From positions 1,240,001 to 1,304,000 of the forward strand of contig JAEVHH010000001.1 in NCBI GenBank assembly GCA_017607445.1: 64,000 bases of DNA. The letters run 5' to 3'. The notes under the pieces were generated by a model. It saw only the letters and a list, made by a program, of their open reading frames with translations. It had not been told where the DNA came from and ran no database searches. Below are positions 12,955 to 24,694 of the stretch, in pieces (the first letter of the stretch is position 1; the number at the start of each line of letters is the position of its first letter). The position numbers were made by a program, and so were the translations under genes. Source of the stretch: Histoplasma ohiense (taxonomy: Eukaryota; Ascomycota; Eurotiomycetes; Onygenales; Ajellomycetaceae).

Positions 12955-15900
12955 ATTGTCCTCTCGTCAGCCCTCCTGTTTTTCAATTTTTATTTTTCGC
13001 TCTGGTCCCTGCCCCGTTTTGACGGCTTCTTCTTCTTCTTTTTTTTTTTTTTTCATTTTTCTTCCCTCTTTTCCATTTTCTCTCTTTTGTTTTTCTTTTT
13101 TTGATTAAACACGTGCTGGTTGGGCATGAAGTTTGTATTATTTATTTCTAGAAGCGGGTTAGCTATGAATCATTGTTTCCATTCTTTTCTTTTCTTTCCG
13201 TTTGTGTCCAATTGGGACTTTGGCTTGCGCATTCATTCCCCCTTTTTTCTCGCTTTTTCTGCTTTACTTTCCTGATATTGGTCTCACCATAGAAGCCTGT
13301 TGCTCCCAATTACTGATAATAGGCATACTTTTATGAACGAAAAGGAATAATGAAAGATCGCTTATTAGATTAGACTACTCTGCAGAACCTTGGCCTTTGT
13401 TTCTTGTTTTTTGGAGGTAGTGGCGAGGTCCCATTACCTTGTTTTTGCTGGCCATTTTTCTTTTTCTTTTTCTTTTTGTTCTCATTTCCTTTTTTTTTTT
13501 TTTTTTCTGAACCCACATCTCGCGTATGTTCTCTTGTTGGATTCCCCCAAATCACCGATTGCATTATCATTACTAGTACTGCATAAATTTCACGGCAGAG
13601 TGAAGTTCCTTTAATAAAATTTCATTTCAGTTGGTTTTTTCCTTTTTTTAAGCTAATTCTTGCTAATAAACCTAATAGTGCTGATCTTTTATACTCGTTT
13701 CTTTTCTGTTTTCTTTTGTCTTTTTGCCGTTTATTTATGATCTTGTTTCAAGGTTTCTCACCGCCTGCGATGTCTCCATCGAATGGAAACGCTAAAGGTT
13801 CCACTCGAGCGCAAACCGTGGGTGTAAGGAATCTAGGTACCTAAGGATGTGACTGCAGTATGCACTTCTCCCTGCTGGCACAGGCTGATCGAGATTTCCT
13901 TGGAGCTGCCGGAGGAAGCTCTGGAATTAGGTAAATTACTAATTATAACATCTGCAAATCGCGGCAGCGTCTTCATGCACAAGTCCTCTCGAAGATCCGA
14001 TGAGAGTGACCTAACCCCCATTCTCCGAGCTCCGATCTTTTTCCGCCTTGGATTTCGGCGGGATTTCTCAGTGCACTGAACTTGTTGATGGACGTGCCTT
14101 TTGCTCCCGAATATCTTTTAATAGGGACTGGAATTACATTTCCAAGAGCGTTGGGCAGCCGTTTACAGCCAATTGGATACTGAAGTTAGCCGAGAGGACC
14201 TGAAACAGTCATTCAAGAGGCTGAGAGCTATGTCCTCAAGAAGTATTTAGGCGACCTGGCTACACAACCAGCCCTTGCTATTGTCGACATTGCCTGAAGC
14301 CCTGCGGTGCTGATTCTCTGCAAGATTGTTTTTGCTCTCTGGCAGAAATCTCCATGGTTGTAACTGACACCACTTAGCTGCTCAGGTTGGTGCCGCAAAC
14401 CTCACAGCTCTCAGAGATCACATATGGACCTCAAACCCTCGATCATTGTTTTTGACCAGGACGTGCATGCAACTCTTGTTGATGTTGAGAGCATGACTTG
14501 CTACCTATTCCTCGCTCACCCCGGAAAGGCAATTTTGAAGAACTCCCTTCTCACCAGACCGTTTCAAACCGCGTGCAGCAGAATGATATGTAGGCATACG
14601 GGAAACTACTCGAGATCGCAGGGGGCAAATATGGAAACCCGTTCAAATACAGCATCGCGAGAAACAGTGCATAAAGTTCATTCAGAAAGAGCCAACACCA
14701 CCCAAATCATTTGCCGAAGCAATCCGCCTCCTCAGTGAAATGATAAGGGAAATAACGATTTGTCCCTCGTCGAAATCGCCATTTGCTCTTCCTTCCATGC
14801 AACTATTTATTCATAATGGGGAAGGAAGTAGGCAAACGGGAAAGAATTCAACAAAGGGCCCTTCACAGCATCGGCCTGGGCAGACCGCACTGAGGCGGTC
14901 TTGTAGTCGATGCGTATTTGGTAACTCAGGAACGGTGTATGGATTTTGTTTTTCTCTGATTCTCAAGGCTCCCTAAGGCTCAATGTAATGGCTGTAATTG
15001 TGTGCATCCGCGCTATAGCTGTTCATGCGAGATCTATGCCCATCTATATTTGTCGTAGGAGAGATACATTTATGGTTTTTTTTTCTTTGGCCCCGTGCGC
15101 CCTATCCCCATGTTTTTTTTTTTTTTTTTCAACTCTTTTCGCCTTTTTTACCCCTCTTCACTTCCATTAAAGAATAGGCCTCAAAGCGTGGCTTTTAGGC
15201 GGTGCATGCGCATGTATACATACTGTGTATACGCGCAGAATACGTCATAAAGGCCTTTTACTCAATCTAGGCCTTCCTACAACTGAACCAGGGTAATGAA
15301 CAAATCCCGATGTGCAAGGATTGCAGCCCCATGGCTCGCAACATCTATTTGAGGTAGTATTAGAGGGATATTAATTTAGCTATAATTTCATAATACTTTG
15401 AGCAACGGCTCAAAATCAGTTATTCTAGATGTTGCTCCATTGGTTCGCACATGAATGTCTGTAGTACAGTTTGCCATTGAGTCGCGAGCTTTGCAAGGCG
15501 AGTCAGGCGGATTCCGAAGAAGGGCTAAATATAACTCCTCTGTAGGTTCCCTCAAGGCTGATGATCGTAGATAGATAGCATTTGAACAAACTCTGTAGCA
15601 CAATTTAAACAGTGGAGGGGATCTGTCAGATTGATGAAGCCGTTCCCAACCCAACATTCAACGATGGTCAGCTAGCATTCTGATTCGCTGGATTGACGTT
15701 TGAGGGGTTGGACTGACATCCTTCCTCTATTTCCTCCCAGATTCAGCTAGCTACCTGTAGTACCCCGGCTTCAAGTAAATGAAACGGCAGTGGTCAGAGG
15801 TGAGCTGCGAGCACGGATCTCCTCTGGTGGCAGTTCCCTGTGTCCGAGTTGCATGAAAGCGGGGAACATCCCAAATGATTTGACGGTCAGGCACACATTG

Positions 15901-17161
15901 ACAGGAATATCCTCAAATGCCGTTTGTAAAGAGTGTCTGCCATGTGAGGGAAAAAAACTCGCTTCTAGAGGCGCGAATATCAGGATCGCTTGGCGTCTAA
16001 ATATAGTAGCTAATGGGATGTAACTAAAAAGTTCGATTGGTACTCCGTAGTTATATGATATTTCCAGCCGACACGCTAGCTTTCAGTGGAGTTTTGAAGC
16101 TGAGAGGAGCCGACATTATTCGGGAGTTGATATATTCGCATATTGATCAAGACAAAAGATCAGGAACAAAGTCGAGAATGGCTCGCCTAGTTAAGCATTC
16201 TCCTCGGCCGGCTTGGCATAAGCTCAGCGCGCTACGACTTCCCGCAACAGGCCAAGCCAGATCCTTCGACATCGTATAGAGGGTATCATCCTTTCTTTCA
16301 ATATCGTGGTGTTGACTGCCGAATGATCTCTAACCACATCGGGTGCGAAACTCACATACCTAGCGGATGCACATGTATCGACAGGCATCTGTCCCGCTGT
16401 CAGGACCACAGCCACAGAGCGATGGAGCTGCCGTTAGAGCCTACATGACACACGACAGGACATACCTTGAAACCCCTTGAGCGGAACCCCCCCAAGGAAC
16501 GATGAACGAATGGAGACTGCGGGCTCCTCGGCGTGATGTTGAAGAAGATCCATTTCACCCCTCCATTCCGACGAGCTTTCCAAAACCTCGTGACAGGTTT
16601 CTCAGCGATTATCTTCCAGATCACATTGGCAGAATATCGTCCGATTGCGGCGGTGTCGCAACCATGTGCATGGGAATACCTACATTCCCGGTATTGTCCC
16701 TGCAGGTCCACAGGAGTGTGAACTCAAAAGCAGCAGCTCGAGGCTATTTCTGTCATCAGACAATGTAAATCCATTCCCGAGCCCGTGGTTCTCTCGCTCC
16801 CCAGGCGACTGGCGGCTCTGACACACATATCCCCGCCTGTCTTCTCCAGCCAGGCCTGTCAAGCAACGGGGAAACCGTTTCCATCACCGGGTAACTTGCA
16901 TTAGAGGCTCAAAATCTTACACCAACTTGAGGTTAATCTTGCGGAACGGCTGACTTCAACGGGCAACGATCCCTGAAATGCCAATCCTGAGCAAAGCCCC
17001 ATCAGTCCTTTCGATGCCTTGGCGATGTCGCGACCTGTGTCGCAACGTTGTGCTGGAGAGGTATTAAATATATATAAGGGCGGGCTTGCCAGTGTAATTT
17101 ACGAATGTGGGAGTGTTCCATGTCTTTATCAATCTTGTGGTTAAATTTTACTTGAGGAAAC
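12955..17161. other. Intergenic, pyrimidine-rich, possible gene remnant inside
   Basis: About 4.2 kb without a supported gene. 12960-13760 is rich in long T and CT tracts on the plus strand, probably 3' UTR plus low-complexity DNA. 14140-14760 shows coding-like peptide runs in changing frames (see findings). Another T run lies at 15111-15129, and one TACTCCGTA at 16041-16049. 16900-17161 is likely the promoter of the next gene. Confidence 0.5.
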
Positions 17162-19394
17162 ATGGGCGTGTCTCTAATTTCCCGTATTATATTCTTGCAG
17201 TTGTTCGTCCTAGCTGGACTTGTTGGTGAATCCCTGGCTCGTGGGTTTTCTAGCTCAGCTCTCGCCCGCGCTCGAGTGCTGTCGGCGGCAACTCTGAGAT
17301 CCACGCTTGAGGCACGAGATACGTCTTCCGTCCTTTTGAAAAGGGAAACCAGTTTCGACTTTCTTGAAAGCCGCAGCAGCGGTGGCTCATTTGTTGTTGA
17401 TGGCTCAGTTTTCACTGCCAGTGTGGGAGTTAGGAGTGAAAACCCGATTTTGACCCTTGAAGACATTGAGAGTGACCTGCTTGACGTTTCATGCTCTGCA
17501 GCGGAAATAGAACTACATTTTGCTTCAATCAATGCTCTAGATAGAGTCGCAAGAGAGCTTGAACACCTGACCGATTTTATCGTCGTGTCATCGCACTTCA
17601 ATTGCAATGAAGCGGACCAAAGAGCACCTCACATGTAAGAAAGTTCCCTGATATCTCTTCTATTTCGTTTTGAGTTATTCGATATTGAACCGCACATCGC
17701 AGAATCACACAAGTTACCATCCGCAGGGATAGAAAAATTATGATTCTATCAAAAACATCGAGTGATTGGAAATCTGCTTTCAGCGTGCTGGGCGTCTCAT
17801 TCTCTCGCAAACCATCGACCCAAGTTCTAGAACGACGAAATATTAGTTTGAAGAAACGCCAGGCGGCTAATCCTACAAGCACTGTCCCTCCCGCACCCGT
17901 ATCTCCCACCAACACGGACCCTGCGGTGAAATTAATTGACCAAGTCGTTATGCCTCCTGAGTTCCCAGGGTCTTCTCTCTTCATGTAAGTGGAATAATAT
18001 TTCTTTCTTCCCCCGTCCCTGCTTTACAAAGGAGTCCCAGAATCTAACAGCTCTCCCAGCCCTGAGGGACTGACATTAAAATGTAAAAACTGCACGGTCG
18101 GCGGTAATGTGGAACTCTCACAGGGGTCGTTCAAGCTCGAGGATCCGGACAATCCAATTGATGCGGTAAATAATACCATTCAATTTTTCCAACACGGAGA
18201 AGTCCAGGTCGATGTAGAGGACATCTTTGCGCATATCGAGCTTTCAACGGAGTTGTATTTAGCAGCGAATGGTTTGCAGTTCTCAGTGCCATTACCAGAA
18301 TTTCCTATTACTCCCTTTATGGTCAGTTGATTATCGCACTTGTGTCTTTTTTTCTTCATTATGTCGGGGAATATTTTCTAATTTGGAAATAGATACCCGG
18401 CATTGTCGCCTTTGGGCCAATTTTCAGGCCTAAGATCGAGATGTCCCTGACGCTAAATAAACCTTTTGAGTTTGAATACGGATTCAATGTCTCCGTATGT
18501 GCAACATTATCTTTGCTATACACTTTACCTTGTTCCTAACAGAAAGTCGAAAATGCTCATTGAAGCTAATCAAATAATTTCATTTTTCATTCAGGTACCT
18601 AATGATGCAAGTTTCACAATCGATATAGAAGATCTAAGCAACTCGACCACCACCGGATTGTATGTGTACCATGGCCCTAGTTGAGTGCTGCCGTCCCCCC
18701 TTTAAACCTTCCCAAGGATTGAGTAGTATGTATCCATGCTAAAACATTTCCAACCAGCGACCGCACGAAATTCTCAGCCCTTCCTTTTCAGGCGCAAACG
18801 CCAACCGGGCTTGAATTCAATATCAGTTTCCGCCCCGAAATCCTTCTAGGCATCAGCTCCCCGATCGCCGCGACATCGGGAGACATCGGCGCTTTCTTCA
18901 ATATCCCCTCTATCACCGTGAAAGTCGACCAGCTCAAAAACGTCGACGGTAAATGCAACCCGCTCCCGACCTCAACCCCCCGACCAGACGAAGGAAAAGA
19001 TGAGAAAAGCCACATCCCCACCCTCGAAGACCTCATAGGGGATTTCACCAACATCGTCCCCACCGTTGAGCTTAACATGGGTATCAGGGCCGGGTTGGAG
19101 GTCGGCATCGGCAGCTTCTCGAAGCCTCTCGAAGCTGAACGCGTACTGGTTTCCCAAGAGTTTGCACTCCCCACGGCGTGTTTAGCCTATGATCAGGAGA
19201 AGAGATCGTTTTCATCACCGACTCCGCCCCCTCCACCTGCGAAATCAGGCGAAGCCGGGAGTGGCGATGGCGTTTCACAACAGAAGAAGACAGCGGGAGG
19301 AGCCAAGAGAGAGCTTGGAGAGGGTACGGAGACTCGCTGGATGCTGTGGACATCCGTGCTTGTTGGAATGTTGGCAGCCATGGGCATGTTGTGA
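17162..19394 (+). CDS. Secreted GPI-anchored protein, DUF7029/DUF7223-type
   Basis: Six exons (17162-17634, 17703-17984, 18060-18321, 18393-18494, 18595-18659, 18758-19394) join in phase to 606 residues; the introns are 68 to 101 bp. A hydrophobic N-terminus (ISRIIFLQLFVLAGLVGESLA) is a signal peptide. The N-terminal domain holds DLLDVSCSAAEIELHF, DFIVVSSHFNC and TQVTIRRDR, and the C-terminal domain holds LTLKCKNCTVGG, DIEDIF-like beta-strand repeats, and LEFNISFRPEILLGIS. I recognise this pair as the fungal DUF7029 plus DUF7223 architecture. The C-terminus has a Ser/Pro/Gly linker and ends in a hydrophobic stretch (WMLWTSVLVGMLAAMGML), as expected for a GPI anchor signal. It should sit on the plasma membrane or in the wall; no enzyme activity is known to me. 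Splice choices are supported by phase and by domain continuity across each junction. The ATG at 17162 is chosen because it opens the signal peptide. Confidence 0.85.
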
Positions 19395-20250
19395 AGCGAA
19401 TGACCTCGAGTGTGGGGCAAGCTTTTGATACGTTTTTATGTGGCTCTTTCTAATGTTATTTATTTATGGCTGGTATGATTTTTCGATGTAGAGCGATATA
19501 CATATAGATCCTCGGGTGTAATGATACGAATTACTATGAGAAACCTGTCATTTTGCAAACGATAATGGGAAGGACCGAATTGATAGTTTTTAAACTTCAA
19601 TGGAATATGCCATTTCCCTTACTTCGTTGTTTTAAATTGCTGAACATTCACAATGCAGGTGAGGGATAAGACAGTAATTAGCTTTCCCTCTCCGCCTATC
19701 CTTAAGGCTTCAACTCGATTTCTTTCTTTCTTTCTTTCTCTTTTCTTTTTTTCTTTCTTTCTCTTTTCTTTTTAAGAATTCAACATTTTACCCTTCATCT
19801 CAAGGAATTCCTTGAGTGCAACAAGATGACTGGTTTGGTGACTCACTGTGAATTTTCCCTGACATTTAGCGCTGACAGCCACCAATCCCCATCGTGGAGG
19901 CTTGAGCAGGAGTCATAACAACGCCATTTAACATCGTCTCAGTTGTTCTGTACTGAACAAGCCAGCAAGGCGTCAAGGCGGAGGAGGAGAGATGCCTTGG
20001 GATCTGTCTCTGACACATCTCCACGGGGTGGAGTCATGACAAAGTTCATATTGCTTGCAACAAGATTGAAATATCGCCGAGTTCTGTATAAATTCTGCAG
20101 ATAGCCAAGTATGCTTGAAAGTCTTTATTGATGCTCGCATTTCATGCTTTTTGTTTTCTATATTTTTCCTACGAGATACCCTGTTTAATATATTCTCCCT
20201 CCCTTCCGTAAATTCCAAGCCTGAAAGCGAATACTGCGATCGGAAAGGTC
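19395..20250. other. Intergenic region between tandem genes
   Basis: It holds the 3' UTR of the GPI protein gene, a CTTT-type pyrimidine run (19720-19770), and the promoter of the RNA-processing gene. No coding signal seen. Confidence 0.6.
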
Positions 20251-23200
20251 ATGGCGGACTTAAAGGAATTCCATCAAGCAACCAGCTTAACTCTCAATGC
20301 ACATCAGACAGCTCTGTGTATTATTCCTCCCTCACCTCTTGCTGAGGATGCCAATCGACTCCGCGCGTTGTATGACCAGGCATTTGAAAAATGGCCTGCT
20401 CATATTAACCTCATTTATCCATTTGTGTCATCTGACCGTTTACCAGCCGCCGTTGATCTGATCAGGTCAAATCTTTCTATTTGGCTTTCTAAAGTTGGTA
20501 ACGCTCGCCTCTGTGTTTGCCTCAATAAGCCTGGATATTTCACACAGCAGCGTGGGAATGTCGTCTACCTTGCACCGGATGATAGCGAAGGTGTTTTGAA
20601 CTTCAGCGATCTTCGGGCTGCCATTCTGGAGGGTTTCAAGCAACCCGCCGACCGACAGTGGAGGGGATACCAACCTCATCTGACGATTGGACAGAGTAAG
20701 GCCAATGATAATAATGCCCGTGATTATCTACTGTCGAAGGCAGAACTACTCCCGCCGATTGAATGGGAGGTGGGGCAGCTCGCCATCATGGTCCGCGAGA
20801 AGGCGGGCAATATGAACAAGATGAAATTGTGGGGGACAATTGACTTGGATGAGGCTGCCACGTTTAACCAAATTGCCATTGCTGCGCGGAATGTGGGACA
20901 GGATGGAGATGACAGGGAAACTTCGTCTCTGTCTTCAACAGCCTTGGAATTATCCTTCCAAGATCTCCATATAAACCCAGAACGCGGTGGTTCTGGCGCT
21001 GAATCCAGGATCACCTATATGTTTTCCGATGACGCTGGAATCTGGACTCCTGCGGAAGCAAGCAGTGCACCAGAAGATGAGGAACAAATTCCTAGCACGT
21101 TGAAGGTGTCAAGTTACAATGTCCTAGTTGAGTCTATGCATCCACCTGCAACGGATAGGTATCCTATTCTTCTTCACACCCTGATCTCCAAAACCTCCGT
21201 GGCCGACGTTTTGGTACTTCAGGAAGTTTCAGACGACTTTTTGGCCTACATCCTTGGCCAGGATGCCATTCGAACTATGTATCCTTTCGCTACGCATGGC
21301 CCACCGGACCAGAAGGGAATTGGCCCATTACCAAGTTTGCGAAACGTCGTTGCGCTGAGCCGCTCTAACTTTACGTGGAGTTGGCTTCCGCTGGGCACCA
21401 ACCATAAAGGTGCTGTCCTTCTCGCTTTGAGCAACGTTGGGAAAATGGATGACTCCGGTTTCGTCCCAACAATAATTGCTGGTGTTCACCTTTCCAGCGG
21501 CCTTTTTGACTATGCTGTGGCGGCAAGGAAGCAACAGCTCGAGAGATTATTCCATTTCCTCTCTGCGACCCATGCCAACAACCCCAAAGTTATCGCTGGT
21601 GACTTTAATATGACAACGTCTACTATCACTCATGAGGAAGCAGTTGAGAGAAAGTTGATATCGCCACAATCTATAGCGACTCTCCCCGTTCTAGAATCCA
21701 TGCTACAATATTCTGGCTATTTGGATTCGTGGCTCGTAGCCCAGACTGGGATGAAAGACATGGTTTCACCAGCTCGGCTGGAACGAGACTTCACACAGCT
21801 ATATGACGGAGAACAGGGTGCTACGTTCGACCCTCTTGAGAACTCGCTCGCCGCCGCTTCATCTAGCAGCACGGCAAATCCAAGACCACACCGATATGAT
21901 AGAATCCTTTTCGGCGAGGATGACTTGAAGGTTACTGCGTTCAACATGTTTGGCTTTCCCATAAAACGAATTGATGAAGCGACCGGGGATATCAAGCTAC
22001 AATTCCCAAGTGATCATTGGGGGATCAGAGCGTCCTTGGAGCTGGGAACGAATGGTGGAGTACGCGGGAATACCCCAGTGAAATCTACACCCCTTGATAT
22101 CAAGAAGGCCCACCCCAACTTTGATGACCCTGTCTCGCTGAAAATATGTCAGGAAGATCAGTCTATTGTACCATCTCCTGAAAGCGCAGAGGCACGGAAA
22201 GCTGCATTCTTGCTTTTGAAACATATCATCCAGGACGGCTCACTATCAGAGCCAAGCAACGACGAGGAGATTGGCCGATCGAAGTTCTCAATTGTAGTTA
22301 CTACTGTTGGTTCTTCTGGCTTAGGAGTTTGGACTGAGTCGTCAGATATAGATTGTCTGTGTGTTGGTTCGATTAGCGCGAACGTCTTCTTCGAGCTTAT
22401 TATCCAGAGATTGAGGAACAGGATAGATCTAGGAGTGAAAATCATTCGAAGGGTCAAGCCAGCTTTTGGGACAATGTTGGAGCTTGAAATTAACGGGATC
22501 AAGTTCGATTTGCAATATTGTCCAGCGGCAGCTGTTGCGGAAAGGTATGTTTGATTCGCTTTGAAATGGCGGACTCGGTTTTGGCGCCCAGAAACTGATA
22601 TAGGTGGGTTTGGTAGGTGGCTAGAAGTACCTAATTTGCCTCAATCGAGCCCTTTATTTAACCTATCACTTATTCCTCGGATGAAACTCCAGCCTTACCG
22701 GGATCAGGCCTACCTTCAACGAACGATTCAGAATCCAGCGACATTCCGTTTACTACATCGTATCATTAAAGGGTGGGCCAAATACCGAGGAATTTACTCC
22801 TCGAGGTTTGGCTACCTTGGAGGAATTCATATTACTCTGATGTTGTCCAGGCTTATGAAGCTCCTCCCTCCCAACCCGGGTAGTGCTGCAGATATTCTTT
22901 GTACATTTTTCAATCATTATGGAAACTTCAACTGGGAGAAAGACACTGTGTATGACCCGATCTTCCATGAGAAACCGCCTCGGAATTATAGACCCCCGCG
23001 AGAGGGTATGATTATATTCACTCTCCATACCCCTATTATCAATGTTGCGCGTTCTACTTCAATCCCCTCAATGAGGAAGATAGTTGATGAGATGAAACGC
23101 GCCGAGAATCTCATTTCAGAAGGGAATGCAAATTGGGCAGAACTTCTTGGGATTTACCCTAAAACCAGAAAGTCGGCCTTATCAAGTTCTGCCGATGAGT

Positions 23201-24167
23201 TCTTGAAATCATACAACAGTTATATCAAGATCAATGTGCAGTATTGGAGCCTATCATTGGCGAAGGGAAGTTCGCTAGTCGGCTGGGTGGAATCCAGATG
23301 CCTGGACCTCCTTGATGGTAAGCGCCCTGGATCAAGACAAGCCGTCTGGTCTTTATAGCATTCAACTGATAAATTGTTCCAAATCAATCAGATCTGTATC
23401 GAGAGTTTCCCGACATTCAGGCCAGAATCTGGCCTGCCAGATTTACGCAGAACGAGGACCACGAAAATTCCACCCCGGCACAAGAGGAGCACGAATATCA
23501 AGGTTGCTACTTAATTGGTTTAAGGAAAGCAGATCATGCGACCGACCCAACATGCACGTTTAGTAAACTCGACCGCAAACTCGCGCAGGATACACTCCAA
23601 GCTTCAATGGATCAATTCGCAAGTAATGTCCAGAGCAATAAGAAATACTTCAATCTCGCCTCAGCCTGGGTCGACGTTACACACGTCAAGCAGGACAGCC
23701 TAGGGCCCCTGAAGCTCGACGACAGAAATTGGGGCATTTTCACCAATCAAGACTTCAACAGTGATGATTCCGACTCCGACTCCGACATAGGTTTCGGAAA
23801 TTTCGATGACAACGAAGCAGACACAGAAGCTGACAGTATTTCATCCACGAGGAAGAAAAGTACCCACACATCGACCAGCAAACCGGTGTCAACGGCGAAG
23901 TTGCGCCCGGCCTCCGACATCCTGAACCGGCTCCGTTGGGACCCGTCATTTCACGGCGCGGAGTACATCATTGGCTATGAAGACCGATTTCTGGGAGCAA
24001 AGGAGATTCTGCTCGATCGGTGGAAGTCGGAGCAGACAGACGAGGAGTTTATTCCGCAGCATCGGATACTGTATTTCAAGCGGAAGGCTGATGGGAGGGT
24101 CGTGTGGGATCGCGAAACGAGAAGGGATGAGATTTTTGGGAGTGGGGCGGGCAAGGGTGAGGAATGA
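20251..24167 (+). CDS. Four-domain RNA end-processing protein (2H phosphoesterase, EEP, poly(A)-polymerase-like, MJ1316)
   Basis: Three exons (20251-22544, 22617-23317, 23392-24167) with 72- and 74-bp introns give 1256 residues. Domain 1 (about 10-200) is a 2'-5' RNA ligase/2H phosphoesterase with His51 (AHINLIYPF) and His143 (PHLTIG). Domain 2 (about 285-600) is an endonuclease/exonuclease/phosphatase fold with Asn290, LQEVS, GDFN, YDRILF and SDH (587-589). Domain 3 (about 640-1050) is a DNA-polymerase-beta-type nucleotidyltransferase of the poly(A) polymerase kind, with VGSSGLGVWTESSDIDC (Asp699, Asp701), third aspartate 753, and the helical part WAKYRGIYSSRFGYLGG. An Asp/Ser-rich linker follows, then an MJ1316 (DUF504) domain (about 1169-1250) with SDILNRLRWD, HRILYFKRK and DEIFG. 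By family knowledge these handle 2',3'-cyclic phosphate or 3' ends, hydrolyse phosphodiesters, add nucleotides and bind cyclic-phosphate ends. A role in RNA repair or tailing is inferred. No targeting signal seen; the start has a good context (GTCATGG). Confidence 0.93.
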
Positions 24168-24694
24168 TGGATTGTTGGAGAAGACGATATGTGGGAATAA
24201 GGTCTTGTGCATGGACTGTGATCGGATGTCTGTAGAGGATGGGAAGCCAATGACGAATGACCATATAATTGCCGCCGATGGAATCGTTTTCTATTTCTGT
24301 TCTTCATCAATATATTTGTATTATTTTGAGGCATGTTCATGTTCCCATGTTCCCATTTACGCATTCCAATAGGCATCTCTACGCTTTGTTCCACTTAACA
24401 TCGAAGGTATATGTAGCTATTTAGTCTCATTATCTGTATTTTCCTTTTAATTCACAACCTGTCTATCGGATCTAGAGGAGCGAAAACGACACGGGAAAAC
24501 GCCAGACATTAAACATGAACGCATGAAAGAAGGATAAGACAAGGCCGAAGATAGCAGATACAATATGGCGACCTGAACTCACATTCTGCTTGTGTGAATA
24601 TGAACACGCATCTATTATAAGCACCAGATAATAAAAGTACAACGTCGTGCTATATAAGCTGTCCGGGCACGTTGGGTGTGATTGGCCTCCCATC
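24168..24694. other. Convergent intergenic region
   Basis: It separates the 3' ends of the RNA-processing gene and the CDF gene, and probably carries both 3' UTRs. No coding signal. Confidence 0.6.
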
